A stretch of 64,000 nucleotides of DNA. It comes from Micromonospora parva. GTDB lineage: Bacteria > Actinomycetota > Actinomycetes > Mycobacteriales > Micromonosporaceae. Below the pieces are notes generated by a model. It was not told the origin of the DNA, did not search any database, and saw only the letters and a list, made by a program, of their open reading frames with translations. Below, piece after piece: positions 1-10,175 of the stretch (positions are counted from its first letter, which is position 1; each line of letters begins with the position of its first letter). The stretch spans positions 62,001 through 126,000 of the forward strand of contig NZ_JNZS01000004.1 in the NCBI RefSeq assembly GCF_000718515.1, written 5' to 3'. The translations under genes were made by a program, and so were the position numbers.

Positions 1-1138
1 GCCTCGGAGCCCCATCCCCACCGCCCAGACCGATGCCGATCATCGCGAGCGTACGAGCGGTGAGGCGTCCGTCACCCAGACCCAGCTCGACCACGTCGTA
101 GAAGACCCGGTCGTCCCGACGGGCCGCCCGGACCGCCGCGTCCACCACCCGGCGTCGCCGGGCCAACCAGGCCGCGACCGAACTGTGCCGCAGGTGGGTG
201 CCGAGACGGCGACGCAACCCGTGGGCGTAGCGGCCGGCGGCGTCCTCGGGCGACCGGGCCGCCGCCGACCCGGCCAGCGCGCCGGAGAGCAACGCGTAGA
301 AGATCCCCTCCCCGGTGAACGGGTTGATCAGCGACAGGGCGTCCCCGGCCAGCAGGGTGCGCCCCCGCCCCGGCGACGGCCGGTGCGTGGAGAGCGGCAG
401 GTGATGGGCCCGCAACGCGGTCACTGTCGCCAGGTCGGTGCCGGGTAGCAGCGCGGCCAGCCGGTCCAGCAGGTACGCCCGGCTCAGCGGCTCACCGCGC
501 AGGACCTCCCCGTACCCGACGTTCGCCCGTCCGTCACCGATCGGAAAGGACCATGCGTACGCCGGCCAACGCGCCTTCGAGGTGACGATGAGCTGCTCGG
601 ACGGGCCGGGCAGCGCCGGGGCGTACCCCCGGATGGCCAGCGCGAGGTGCCGGTCGGGGTTCTGCGGGTGGCCGAGCGCCCGACGCACCACCGAGCCGGC
701 GCCGTCCGCACCGATCACCACCCGCCCGGACACCTGCCCGTCGAGCACCACCCGGTCGGCTCGTGGCTCGACCTGGCGCACGGTGTGCCGGCGCAGCTGC
801 GCGCCGGCGGCCACCGCGGCCGCCACCAAGCGCGCGTCGAAGACCTCCCGGGGCACTGTGTACGCGGGTCGGGGCAGCGCCCGGGCCACCGCACCGCCTC
901 CCGGCGAGATCATGCGGAGCGCCGGCAACGGCGCGTAACCCGCCACCGCCTCGGTCACCCCCAGCTCGGCGAGCACGTCCACCGAGTGCGCGGCGATCCC
1001 GTCACCACACGCCTTGTCCCGGGGGAAGTCCGCCCGGTCCAGCAGCAGCACGCTGGCACCGGCCCGGCACGCCGTCAGCGCCGCTGCCGCGCCGGCCGGC
1101 CCCGCCCCCACCACCACCACGTCGAACTCGTCGTCCAC
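1..1138 (-). CDS. Geranylgeranyl reductase family FAD-dependent oxidoreductase (partial, C-terminus off window)
   Basis: The reading frame starts with GTG at 1138, behind a strong ribosome binding site (GGAGGGAGG, complement of about 1145-1153), and runs off the left edge without a stop. The N-terminus carries a dinucleotide-binding fold (VVVGAGPAGAA, about residues 7-17) and then KACGDGI. Near the far end are LLAGDAL and NPFTGEGIFYAL, the FAD-binding signature of the geranylgeranyl-reductase/menaquinone-reductase family. Such enzymes reduce isoprenoid double bonds in quinones or archaeal-type lipids; the substrate here cannot be told. The frame of the upstream membrane-protein gene (same strand) overlaps the first 137 bases. 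Confidence 0.85.
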   Translation of the reverse strand, partial: MDDEFDVVVVGAGPAGAAAALTACRAGASVLLLDRADFPRDKACGDGIAAHSVDVLAELGVTEAVAGYAPLPALRMISPGGGAVARALPRPAYTVPREVFDARLVAAAVAAGAQLRRHTVRQVEPRADRVVLDGQVSGRVVIGADGAGSVVRRALGHPQNPDRHLALAIRGYAPALPGPSEQLIVTSKARWPAYAWSFPIGDGRANVGYGEVLRGEPLSRAYLLDRLAALLPGTDLATVTALRAHHLPLSTHRPSPGRGRTLLAGDALSLINPFTGEGIFYALLSGALAGSAAARSPEDAAGRYAHGLRRRLGTHLRHSSVAAWLARRRRVVDAAVRAARRDDRVFYDVVELGLGDGRLTARTLAMIGIGLGGGDGAPR

Positions 1139-2393
1139 CGCGCGCCTCCCTCCAGTCCGACGCGGCGCGGCCGCTCCCGCCGGGCGACCTGGTCGGCCCT
1201 CCGGCCGGCCACACCGACGATCTCCGCAGCTGCCCCGACGCCGATCGCTGTGACCGACGCCACCCGCCATCCTGCCCCCTGCCCGCCCGAGAAGACCGTT
1301 CCCGCACTGGACCGACAGGTCTCACCGCCCTCCTTTGCTCTGCACCCGCGGACGCGACGGTTACCGTCCGCCACTGTCGCCTATAGAGGTGCAGAGCAAA
1401 GGGGGAATGGGCCGTGGTCGGGCCTGCGCCGTGGTCGGGCCTGCGCCGTGGCCGGGCCAGCGCCATGGCCGGGCCAGCGCCATGGCCGGGCCAGCGCCAT
1501 GGCCGGGCCAGCGCCATGGCCGGGCCAGCGCCATGGCCAGGTTGGGCGGCGTCGGGGGCGCGGGCGGCGCGGCGCAGGCCGTACAGGGTCAACCCCGCCG
1601 CCGCGACCAGGGGGCCGCCGTCGCGGACCAGGCCGTCGACCCCCAGCAGCCACCAGCACAGCGGCAGATCCACAGCGAGTACGGCCACCGTGACGACGAT
1701 CAGCAGGCCACGGGCCCAGTCCTTGCCCCGCATCAGGAACGCGGTGCAGAACAGCACGGCGTAGCTGGCCGTGATGCCAGCGCCGAACCAGAACAGCACG
1801 GCCGGCACCGCGGTCAGCCGACCGTCCAGGATGGAGCCCCCGGCCACCAGCGCTGGCACCAGCATCAACGGGCTGTAGGTGAAGGCCGCCACGCGACTGG
1901 TCAACAACCAGGCGCTGGCCTGTGGTCGGCGGGGCGGGGTCTCCCGCCAGGAGATGCCGTCCCGGTCGATGACGAGACGCGGACGGTGCCGGACCAGGTG
2001 CCCGGCCAACGCCGACGAGCGGTAGAGCAGCCAGACCACAGCGACACAGAGCGCCGTGAGGATCGCGAAACCGAGCAGGCCGGGCAACGGCGGCACCCCC
2101 TGCCGGGGCACGATGAGCCGGCCGACCGCGAAGATCGTGGTGACCGCGAGGATCAGCCCGAACGGGCGGGCCACCGTACGACCCCGTTGCACATGCCCGA
2201 TCAGCAGCAGGAAACCGAACGAGCGCAGCAGTGCCCAGCCGGTCCGGACGGCCAACCCGAAACCCTGCTCCGGGGCGTACCACCAATTGAGCAGCTCGAC
2301 CACGACGGTGGCCGCCGCCGTCGTGGCCAGCAGGATGACGAGCACCCGGACGGCGGACGGCCGCCGGACCTGGGTCTCGGCGGCCGTCCTCAT
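1002..2393 (-). CDS. Multi-spanning membrane protein with repeat-derived C-terminal run-through
   Basis: The ATG at 2393 opens a 463-residue frame. Residues 1-280 or so form a plausible integral membrane protein with about eight hydrophobic segments (e.g. VLVILLATTAAATVVVELL, about residues 17-35) and a short soluble stretch at about 130-155. I recognise no family. From about residue 283 the frame crosses the 17-bp repeat array, reading HGAGPAMALARPWRWPG units, then the family-B inverted repeat, and overlaps the next gene in another frame before stopping at 1002. The last 180 residues look like low-complexity junk, so the original stop was probably lost to the repeat insertion. It lies 36 bases after pckG on the same strand. 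Confidence 0.6.
   Translation of the reverse strand: MRTAAETQVRRPSAVRVLVILLATTAAATVVVELLNWWYAPEQGFGLAVRTGWALLRSFGFLLLIGHVQRGRTVARPFGLILAVTTIFAVGRLIVPRQGVPPLPGLLGFAILTALCVAVVWLLYRSSALAGHLVRHRPRLVIDRDGISWRETPPRRPQASAWLLTSRVAAFTYSPLMLVPALVAGGSILDGRLTAVPAVLFWFGAGITASYAVLFCTAFLMRGKDWARGLLIVVTVAVLAVDLPLCWWLLGVDGLVRDGGPLVAAAGLTLYGLRRAARAPDAAQPGHGAGPAMALARPWRWPGHGAGPAMALARPRRRPDHGAGPTTAHSPFALHLYRRQWRTVTVASAGAEQRRAVRPVGPVRERSSRAGRGQDGGWRRSQRSASGQLRRSSVWPAGGPTRSPGGSGRAASDWREARGGRRVRRGGGGGGAGRRGSGADGVPGRCQRAAAGPGGLPPGQGVW
1332..1402. repeat. Long-arm inverted repeat, family B copy 1 (TTTGCTCTGCACC)
   Basis: The arms 1332-1346 and 1388-1402 are perfect 15-bp reverse complements (CCTTTGCTCTGCACC / GGTGCAGAGCAAAGG) around a 41-base spacer that itself contains the dyad ACGGTTACCGT. 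The same arm sequence recurs at 52407-52482. It separates the flavoprotein gene from the membrane-protein gene and is translated in the run-through 3' part of the latter. Confidence 0.85.
1411..1549. repeat. 17-bp tandem repeat, eight copies
   Basis: Eight direct copies of a 17-base unit (consensus ATGGCCGGGCCAGCGCC; the first three copies are GTGG variants) begin at 1414, 1431, 1448, 1465, 1482, 1499, 1516 and 1533. Because 17 is not a multiple of 3, each reading frame passes through all three phases and encodes a 17-residue super-repeat. The array sits exactly where the membrane protein (minus strand) would be expected to end. Confidence 0.9.
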
Positions 2394-2429
2394 GAAATCG
2401 ATGTTGCCCGCGAAGGGCCTCGTTCACAC

Positions 2430-4274
2430 CTACCGCTGCGGCTGTGCGGCGTCCAGGCGCGCGCGCAGTGCGTCCAGCTCGGCCCAGAGCACGCCGGGCA
2501 GCTTGTCACCGAACTTCTCGAACCAATCGGTGATCATCGGAAGCTCGTTGCGCCACTCGTCCGGGTCGACCTTCAGCGCGATCCGGACATCCTCTGGGGT
2601 CATGTCCAGGCCCTCGACATCCAGGGCGTCCGGCGCGGGGACCATGCCGACCGGCGTCTCGACCGCGTCGGCGGTGCCCTCGATCCGCTCCACGATCCAC
2701 TTGAGCACCCGCGAGTTCTCGCCGAAGCCGGGCCAGAGGAAGGAACCGTCCGGGTCCTTGCGGAACCAGTTGACGTAGTAGATCTTCGGCAGCTTCGCCT
2801 CGTCGCCGTCGGTGCCCTTGCCCATCTCGATCCAGTGCCGGAAGTAGTCACCGGCGTGGTAGCCGATGAACGGCAGCATCGCCATCGGGTCCCGGCGGAC
2901 CACGCCGACCGCGCCGGACGCGGCGGCGGTCGTCTCCGAGGAGAGCGTGGCACCCATGTAGACGCCGTGCACCCAGTCGCGGGCCTCGGTCACCAGCGGG
3001 ACGGTGTCCTTACGGCGTCCGCCGAAGAGGATCGCGTCGATCGGAACGCCGTTCGGGTCGAAGTACTCGTCGGCGAGGATCGGGCACTGCGTGATCGGAG
3101 TGCAGAACCGGCTGTTCGCGTGGGACGAGAGGCTGTCGCTCTCCGGCGTCCAGTCGTTGCCCTTCCAGTCGATCAGGTGCGCCGGCGGCTCGCCCATGCC
3201 CTCCCACCAGATGTCACCGTCGTCGGTGAGGCCGACGTTGGTGAAGATCGAGTTGCCCCGGTCCAGGGTGCGCATGGCGTTGGCGTTGGTCTTCCAGTCG
3301 GTGCCGGGCGCGACGCCGAAGAGACCGTACTCGGGGTTGACCGCGTAGAGGCGGCCGTCCGGGCCGAACCGCATCCAGGCGATGTCGTCGCCGATGGTCT
3401 CGACCTTCCAGCCGGGGATCGTCGGCTCCACCATGGCGAGGTTGGTCTTGCCGCAGGCCGACGGGAACGCGCCGGCGATGTGGTAGACCCGGCCCTCCGG
3501 CGAGGTGATCTTCAGGATCAGCATGTGCTCGGCGAGCCAGCCCTCGTCCCGGCCCATCACGCTGGCGATCCGCAACGAGTAGCACTTCTTGCCCAGCAGC
3601 GAGTTGCCGCCGTAACCCGAGCCGAACGACCAGATCTCCCGGGTCTCCGGGAAGTGCGAGATGTACTTGGTGTCGTTGCACGGCCAGGCGACATCCTCCT
3701 GGCCGGGGGCGAGCGGGGCGCCGATGGAGTGCAGCGCGTGCACGAAGTCCGCGTCGTCGCCCATGGCCTCAAGGACCCGGGCGCCCATCCGCGTCATGAT
3801 CCGCATGGAGGCGACCACGTACGGGCTGTCGGTGATCTCCACACCGAACATCGGGGACTCGGCCTCCACCGGGCCCATGACGAACGGGATGACGTACATG
3901 GTGCGACCGCGCATGGAGCCCCGGTACAACTCCGTCATCGTCCGCTTCATCTCGGCCGGCGCCATCCAGTTGTTGGTGGGGCCGGCATCCGCCTCGTCGA
4001 CGGAACAGATGTAGGTGCGCTCCTCGACCCGGGCGACGTCCGTCGGGTCGGTGCGCGCGTAGAACGAGTTGGGCTTCTTCTCGGGGTTGAGCCGGATCAG
4101 AGTGCCGGCCTCGACCAGTTCATCGGTGAGGCGGCGCCACTCCTCGTCGGACCCGTCCACCCAGACGACACGGTCGGGGGTGGTCAGTTCTGCGACCTCA
4201 CGGACCCAGGCGAGCAGTTTCGGGTGGGACGTCGGGGCCTGATCGATTCCCCGCACAACAGCCGGAGCAACCAT
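2430..4274 (-). CDS. pckG: Phosphoenolpyruvate carboxykinase (GTP)
   Basis: This gene encodes a 614-residue GTP-dependent PEPCK, which converts oxaloacetate to phosphoenolpyruvate with GTP (cytosolic gluconeogenesis/anaplerosis). The ATG at 4274 (MVAPAVVRG) is preferred over the longer open frame because AAGGAG lies 7 bases upstream and the length matches the family. Diagnostic segments are [12 protein letters not shown] (P-loop with the reactive Cys, about residue 270), the metal/substrate residues in [18 protein letters not shown] and NWFRKD. The promoter lies in the 428-base gap toward the divergent GtrA gene, where a CRP-like dyad occurs at 4410-4425. Confidence 0.98.
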   Translation of the reverse strand: MVAPAVVRGIDQAPTSHPKLLAWVREVAELTTPDRVVWVDGSDEEWRRLTDELVEAGTLIRLNPEKKPNSFYARTDPTDVARVEERTYICSVDEADAGPTNNWMAPAEMKRTMTELYRGSMRGRTMYVIPFVMGPVEAESPMFGVEITDSPYVVASMRIMTRMGARVLEAMGDDADFVHALHSIGAPLAPGQEDVAWPCNDTKYISHFPETREIWSFGSGYGGNSLLGKKCYSLRIASVMGRDEGWLAEHMLILKITSPEGRVYHIAGAFPSACGKTNLAMVEPTIPGWKVETIGDDIAWMRFGPDGRLYAVNPEYGLFGVAPGTDWKTNANAMRTLDRGNSIFTNVGLTDDGDIWWEGMGEPPAHLIDWKGNDWTPESDSLSSHANSRFCTPITQCPILADEYFDPNGVPIDAILFGGRRKDTVPLVTEARDWVHGVYMGATLSSETTAAASGAVGVVRRDPMAMLPFIGYHAGDYFRHWIEMGKGTDGDEAKLPKIYYVNWFRKDPDGSFLWPGFGENSRVLKWIVERIEGTADAVETPVGMVPAPDALDVEGLDMTPEDVRIALKVDPDEWRNELPMITDWFEKFGDKLPGVLWAELDALRARLDAAQPQR

Positions 4275-4702
4275 GACACATCTCCTTGTGGTCGACGCTG
4301 ACCGATCTATGGGATGCACGAGACTCGGCGGCGCGAAGCGTCGCCTTCGTGGAAACCTGGGATTGGCCTCAGCGTAAACCGGGCAGCCTTCCGAGTCAGT
4401 GGGACAGGTTGTGAAGAACTGCACAAGCTACGGCCTCGCTGCGGCATCACGAGCTGATACCCGCTTTCCCGCGCAGTTTCACGCAAATCTTGTTGTGCAC
4501 CCCGGCGGCGGCTTGTTGCGGTCGGGCCGTGGACCTGCCCCGCCGACCGGTGCGAGGATTCCCGTTCCGCAGCGGCTCAGTCCTCCCAATTGGCTACGCT
4601 CTGTGCAGTGGTCACGTACGCAGACGCTGGGCCCCTCCGGGACACCGCGCCCGCTCGCCGTTGCTACCCCTCTGACTGGCCGGCAGCCGGTAGGCTCCCT
4701 GC
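4275..4702. other. Intergenic region between divergent pckG and GtrA genes
   Basis: No convincing gene is present. It holds the pckG ribosome binding site next to 4274, a CRP-like dyad at 4410-4425, and TAGGCT at 4691-4696, six bases before the GTG start of the first GtrA gene (probable -10 of a leaderless transcript). Between 4427 and 4680 I see nothing else recognisable. Confidence 0.6.
4410..4425. promoter_or_regulatory. Candidate CRP-family binding site upstream of pckG
   Basis: TGTGAAGAACTGCACA matches the CRP half-sites TGTGA-N6-TCACA at 9 of 10 positions. It lies 136-151 bases upstream of the pckG start. CRP-type control of PEPCK is biologically plausible, but the site is a single sequence match only. 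Confidence 0.4.
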
Positions 4703-5251
4703 GTGGCCGCCACGATGACCGGGGAACAACCGGGTTCCCCGCAGACCCGACGGGGTCTCGTCGGCACACTGCTCGACCGCTTCGGTCATCTCCTCCGCGA
4801 GCTGAGCAAGTTCGCCACCGTGGGTGGTTTCGCCTTCCTCATCGACTTCGCGCTCTTCAACTACCTGACGAGCAGGCACGGCGTCGAGGAGCTGACCGCG
4901 AAGACGATCTCCACAGTGATCGCGGCCACCGTCGCCTTCGTCGGCAACCGGTTCTGGACGTGGCGGCACCGTCAGCGCAACAACGCGGCCCGCGAGTACG
5001 CGCTCTTCTTCTTCTTCAACGCGGTCGGCCTCGGCATCACCGTCGCCTGCCTGGCGCTGAGCCGCTACGGGCTCGGGGCCATCTGGCCGGCAGTGTTCCA
5101 GACCCGCCTCGCCGACAACCTCGCCAGCTACATCGTCGGCACGGGGCTCGCCACGCTGTTCCGATTCTGGTCCTACCGGCGGTTCGTCTTCGTCGAAGCG
5201 GGAACCCCGACCGTTCCGCAGGTGAATCCCGACCGTGACCACGGGGCGTGA
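4703..5251 (+). CDS. GtrA family membrane protein (1)
   Basis: This is a 182-residue GtrA/DPMS3-type protein with four hydrophobic helices (starting at FATVGGFAFLIDFALFNYL) and the family features FVGNRFWTW and LFRFWSYRRFVF. GtrA proteins are thought to help flip polyprenyl-linked sugars for cell-wall polysaccharide glycosylation. The GTG at 4703 is supported by a TAGGCT -10 box six bases upstream (leaderless); an ATG at 4715 is the alternative. A paralogue follows directly at 5315. Confidence 0.88.
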   Translation: MAATMTGEQPGSPQTRRGLVGTLLDRFGHLLRELSKFATVGGFAFLIDFALFNYLTSRHGVEELTAKTISTVIAATVAFVGNRFWTWRHRQRNNAAREYALFFFFNAVGLGITVACLALSRYGLGAIWPAVFQTRLADNLASYIVGTGLATLFRFWSYRRFVFVEAGTPTVPQVNPDRDHGA

Positions 5252-5314
5252 CCTGCCGCCCACCTCGTTCGGCCGGTGATCGCCGGCCGCACCGACTGCC
5301 CTAAGGTGTTTCGC

Positions 5315-6022
5315 ATGCGTCTTGTCCGTCTGCTGCCTGAGCGCTGGCAGAAGTTCATCCACGAGGCGCTCAAGTTCGGCATCGTCGGCGGCATCAACAC
5401 CGTCATCAATTACGCGGTGTTCAATGCCCTCGCACTGACCGTTTTCGTCAATGGTCAGTTGAAGGCGACCGTGATCGCGACCATCGTCGCGACCATCACG
5501 TCGTACCTCATGAATCGGCACTGGACGTACCGCGATCGCCCGAAATCGGCGCTTCGTCGGGAATATCTGCTCTTCTTCCTTTTCAACGGCGCCGGCCTGC
5601 TCATTGAGCTGGGTGCCGTGGCGGCCGCCAAGTACGGTCTCGGCGTACACGGCCTGCTGGCGCTGAACGTGGCCAAGACCGTCGGCGTCATGCTGGCCAC
5701 GCTGTTCCGGTTCTGGTCCTACCGGACCTTCGTCTTCCAACCTGTCGCACCAGCAGCGGACGAGGCTGCGAAGCCCCAGTCCACCTGGCACAGCATTCCG
5801 CGCGACGAGTGGGACACCATGGCGGAGATGGACCCGGTCGCCGAGCTCGCGGAATCCGTGTCCGAGCTGGAGGAGTCGGAGCCCGCACAGCGCGCCGACT
5901 ACCCGCCCGGCACACCCGCCCAGGGCCGGCCCCCGCACCTGAGCGTCAGCCCCGCCGCCGACCTGGACGCGGAACTCGCCGCGGAACTGCACGTCGGCAC
6001 CCGTCGCGCGCCCCGCCGGTGA
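5315..6022 (+). CDS. GtrA family membrane protein (2) with acidic C-terminal tail
   Basis: This is a 235-residue GtrA-like protein. Four membrane segments (FGIVGGINTVINYAVFNAL onward) and the motifs MNRHWTYRDRP and LFRFWSYRTFVF mark the family. It has an unusual tail of about 85 residues rich in Glu, Ala and Pro after residue 150, absent from the neighbouring paralogue. The ATG at 5315 is chosen because TAAGGT (5302-5307) sits seven bases upstream, a leaderless arrangement; the longer GTG frame from 5276 has no support. Its stop overlaps the GTG of the MaoC-like gene by four bases (GTGA). Confidence 0.87.
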   Translation: MRLVRLLPERWQKFIHEALKFGIVGGINTVINYAVFNALALTVFVNGQLKATVIATIVATITSYLMNRHWTYRDRPKSALRREYLLFFLFNGAGLLIELGAVAAAKYGLGVHGLLALNVAKTVGVMLATLFRFWSYRTFVFQPVAPAADEAAKPQSTWHSIPRDEWDTMAEMDPVAELAESVSELEESEPAQRADYPPGTPAQGRPPHLSVSPAADLDAELAAELHVGTRRAPRR

Positions 6023-6795
6023 CCACACCCGACGCCCGCTCTGGCACGGGCCGACCAGCCGAGCTGTTCTTCGAGGACCTCGTCCCGGGGCTGACCGTCG
6101 ATCTCGGCGTGGTCACCGTGGACGCCGACGAGATGGTCGCCTTCGCCCGCCGCTTCGACCCGCAGTGGTACCACGTCGACAGCGACCTGGCCGCGGCGAG
6201 CCGGCACGGCGGTGTGATCGCCAGTGGCTTCTACACGGTCAGCCTGTTCATGCGCGCGTACGTCGACCACCTGCTGTCCCGGGCCGCCGCGGACGCGTCC
6301 CCCGGCCTGGAGGAGCTGCGGTGGCTCGCCCCCGTGCGGGCCGGCGACCGGCTCGCCGTCCGGGTCGACGTGATGGGCGCCCGACCGTCGACCGCCCGTC
6401 CCGGGCTCGGCACCGTCAGCCTCACCGGCACCATGCTGCGCCTCGGCCCGGACGACCGGCCGGAGCAGGAGGTGCTGCGGACCCGCTTCCGTGGCTGGTT
6501 CGCCGTCCGGCCGGTCGAGGCCGACCCCGCCGAAGCCGAAGCTGTCGGAGCCGCCCCTGTCGGAGCCGCCGCGGCCGACGCTGACCGGCCCGGAGCTGAC
6601 CGGCCCGAAGCTGACCGGCCCGGAGCTGACCGGCCCGAAGCTGATCGGCCCGCCGACGGCCCGATCGCGGCGGACCCGTCCGCCGCCGTGCCGTCCGCCG
6701 TCGCGCCGTCCGCCGCCGTGCCGTCCGCCGCCGCGCCGTCCGACGGTGACCCGACGGAGATCAGCGGCTCCGCCGAGGCACAACGACACGACTGA
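6019..6795 (+). CDS. MaoC-like hot-dog dehydratase with repetitive C-terminal tail
   Basis: GTG at 6019 overlaps the preceding stop (GTGA). Residues 15-160 form a MaoC-type hot-dog domain: FFEDLVPG, then RFDPQWYHVD, HGGVIASGFYT (the substrate-binding/catalytic region) and LAPVRAGDRL. This family hydrates or dehydrates acyl thioesters; the actual substrate is unknown. The last 95 residues are low complexity: five 15-bp DNA units at 6580-6654 give alternating ADRPG/ADRPE, followed by further 15-bp units (PSAAV/PSAVA type) at about 6667-6740. The tail is unlikely to be part of the enzyme fold. Confidence 0.8.
   Translation: MTTPDARSGTGRPAELFFEDLVPGLTVDLGVVTVDADEMVAFARRFDPQWYHVDSDLAAASRHGGVIASGFYTVSLFMRAYVDHLLSRAAADASPGLEELRWLAPVRAGDRLAVRVDVMGARPSTARPGLGTVSLTGTMLRLGPDDRPEQEVLRTRFRGWFAVRPVEADPAEAEAVGAAPVGAAAADADRPGADRPEADRPGADRPEADRPADGPIAADPSAAVPSAVAPSAAVPSAAAPSDGDPTEISGSAEAQRHD
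6580..6740. repeat. In-gene 15-bp tandem repeats (two blocks)
   Basis: Block one (6580-6654) has five copies of GCTGACCGGCCCGGA or its GAA variant. Block two (about 6667-6740) has at least four copies of a CCGTCCGCCGCCGTG-like unit. Both keep the reading frame and lengthen the C-terminus of the MaoC-like protein. Confidence 0.8.
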
Positions 6796-6826
6796 CCCGC
6801 CCCCGACACCGTGGCAGGGGGCGGGT
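6795..6826. terminator. Bidirectional hairpin terminator
   Basis: A perfect 10-bp stem (ACCCGCCCCC at 6795-6804 with GGGGGCGGGT at 6817-6826) with a 12-base loop lies between the convergent MaoC-like and PH-domain genes. It has no U-tract, which is common for actinobacterial terminators. Confidence 0.65.
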
Positions 6827-6840
6827 GTCAACCGCACCGG

Positions 6841-7413
6841 TCAGGTGGTGGTGTCGCGCAGCGACTTGCCGTCCTGCATGTCGGCGAGCATGTCGCGCAT
6901 CTCGCCATCGCCCAGTGAGTGCTTGTCGTGCTGTGCCTCGACCAACTCGTACAGGGTGGTCTGCACCTTTCCGACGTCCGGCACGTCGGAGAGCACCGAC
7001 TGGCCGCGCTCACCGGCCGACTCGATGGTGAGCGTGCCGCAGCCGAGCAGACGCTCGACGAAACGCTGGTTCATCGAGTGGTCGTTGACGCGGGCGAGCG
7101 GGAGGTCCCGCCGGTCCCGGGAGAAGACACCCTGCTGGAGCAGGACCCGCTCGTTCGTGAACAGGTAGTGGGTGGTGCGCCAGACCAGGAACGGCCACAG
7201 CGCGAGCCAGAGCACCGCGACCAGGGCGATCGCCCCGATCACGGCCAGCACGATCGAACCCCCGCTGCCCTCGGGCAACAGGACCACGCCGACCACCACC
7301 GCGGCGATGGCCAGCACCAGCACCGCGATCGGCCGGATCAACGCCTTCCAGTGCGGGTGCAGGTGCAGCACGACATGCTCGTCCTCGGTGAGCACGTCCT
7401 CAGGAAACGCCAC
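6841..7413 (-). CDS. PH domain-containing membrane protein
   Basis: This is a 190-residue protein. Residues 5-20 read EDVLTEDEHVVLHLHPHWKAL, followed by two transmembrane helices (about 25-45 and 55-75) and a bacterial PH (bPH2/DUF304-like) domain with TTHYLFTNERVLLQQGVFSRDRRDLPL and VNDHSMNQRFVERLLGCGTLTIES. Such proteins are membrane-anchored and of uncertain role. The GTG at 7413 is chosen because GGAGG stands five bases upstream; a TTG twelve bases earlier is in frame but inside the ribosome binding site. Confidence 0.85.
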   Translation of the reverse strand: MAFPEDVLTEDEHVVLHLHPHWKALIRPIAVLVLAIAAVVVGVVLLPEGSGGSIVLAVIGAIALVAVLWLALWPFLVWRTTHYLFTNERVLLQQGVFSRDRRDLPLARVNDHSMNQRFVERLLGCGTLTIESAGERGQSVLSDVPDVGKVQTTLYELVEAQHDKHSLGDGEMRDMLADMQDGKSLRDTTT

Positions 7414-7504
7414 GGGAACCTCCAACGCGATTTTCTAGACGCGCAGACGGTAAACCCCACAAGCCCCACCACAACATCCGCCACGCGGCCCCCACCCGTG
7501 CTTC

Positions 7505-7577
7505 CGCGATCTTGCACTTCCGGTCGCCGTTACGCGGCTTTCACCCCTTGTGCCGCGACAGGAAGTGCAAGATCGCG
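7505..7577. repeat. Long-arm inverted repeat, family A copy 1 (GCGATCTTGCACTT)
   Basis: Arms 7505-7521 and 7561-7577 are perfect 17-bp reverse complements (CGCGATCTTGCACTTCC) with a 39-base spacer. The arm core is shared with 37711-37782. It lies upstream of the PH-domain gene and downstream of birA. Confidence 0.85.
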
Positions 7578-7601
7578 CGGTTGGGGGTGGGGCGGGGTGG
7601 G

Positions 7602-8477
7602 TTAGCGGAGGTGTAGGACGTCGCCGGCTGCCAGGGTTCGGGTTTCGGTGGGGGTGGTGACGATGAGTTGGCCGTCCGGGTCCACTCCGGTGGCGGTGCC
7701 GGTCAGGGAGTCGCCGTTGGGGAGCAGGACGCGTACCTCCCGACCGACCGTCGCGCAGGCCGCCAGGTAGGCGTCGCGCAGGCCGCTGGCCACCGCGTCG
7801 CCGCCCGCCGAACGCCAACGGTCGTACCAGTCGGCGACCGCCCGCAGCAGCGCCCGCAGCAGCGGATCCCGATCGGTGGCCGCCGCGCCGGCCAGCTGGA
7901 GCGAGGTGGCCGGCAGCCCGGTCGGATTCACCGGCAACTCGTCGGCGCGCAGCGTCACGTTGAGCCCGATGCCCAGCACGATCGCCGGCGGTTGGTCCGG
8001 CGTACGTCCGGGCACCGCCTCGGCCAGCACGCCGGCGCACTTCGCGTCGTCGATCAACAGGTCGTTGGGCCACTTCAGGGTGGCCTCCAGCTCGGCCAGC
8101 CGGGCCACCGCCTCGACCAGCGCCACGCCGGCCAGCAACGGCAGCCACCCGTACCCCGTGGGTGCGGCCGGCGACCAACCGCGGTCCGGCACGGCCTCGC
8201 CGGGCCGCAGCAGCACGCTCGTCGCGATGCCGGCCCGGGCCGGCGACTGCCAGACCCGACCACGGCGACCACGACCAGCGGTCTGCCGTTCGGCGACCAC
8301 CACCAGGCCCTCGGGCTCGTCGGTCCGGGCCGCCTCGGCCACGTCGGCGTTGGTGGAGCCGGTCTCGGCACGCAACTCCAGCCGGGCCCACGGCCCGTTC
8401 GGCGCGACCAACGCGCGGCGCAGCCGGGCCGCCGACAGCGGCGGCCGGTCCAGATCGGTGTACGGGGAACCCGGCAT
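7602..8477 (-). CDS. birA: Biotin--[acetyl-CoA-carboxylase] ligase
   Basis: This is a 291-residue biotin protein ligase that adenylates biotin and attaches it to the BCCP lysine, here probably that of AccA at 24.9 kb. Visible features are STNADV (about residue 42), the biotinyl-AMP loop GRGRRGRVW (about 70), KWPNDLLID with the catalytic Lys (about 140) and GIGLNV. There is no N-terminal helix-turn-helix, so it is a group I ligase without repressor function. TAGGCT at 8484-8489, six bases upstream of the ATG, suggests leaderless transcription. It is divergent from accB across 84 bases. Confidence 0.95.
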   Translation of the reverse strand: MPGSPYTDLDRPPLSAARLRRALVAPNGPWARLELRAETGSTNADVAEAARTDEPEGLVVVAERQTAGRGRRGRVWQSPARAGIATSVLLRPGEAVPDRGWSPAAPTGYGWLPLLAGVALVEAVARLAELEATLKWPNDLLIDDAKCAGVLAEAVPGRTPDQPPAIVLGIGLNVTLRADELPVNPTGLPATSLQLAGAAATDRDPLLRALLRAVADWYDRWRSAGGDAVASGLRDAYLAACATVGREVRVLLPNGDSLTGTATGVDPDGQLIVTTPTETRTLAAGDVLHLR

Positions 8478-8561
8478 TCCGCCAGCCTACGGCGGTGCCC
8501 TGATCGACACTGAGGCGTACTGCACAGGGGCACCCACCTGAACCATCGTTATATTCCCAGG

Positions 8562-10145
<1,584 letters not shown>

Positions 10146-10175
10146 CGCGGGGTCCAGTTCCTTCGATCCGCGCCC

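Noticed and set aside
1411..1549. Possible CRISPR-like array
   Set aside because: The 17-bp units are contiguous with no spacers and no cas genes are present; it is a simple tandem repeat.
1335..4301. Very long plus-strand open frame (988 codons) opposite pckG and the membrane protein
   Set aside because: It is antisense to strongly supported genes; its product is Arg/His/Gln/Asp-rich with no domain, the usual shadow of high-GC3 coding on the other strand.
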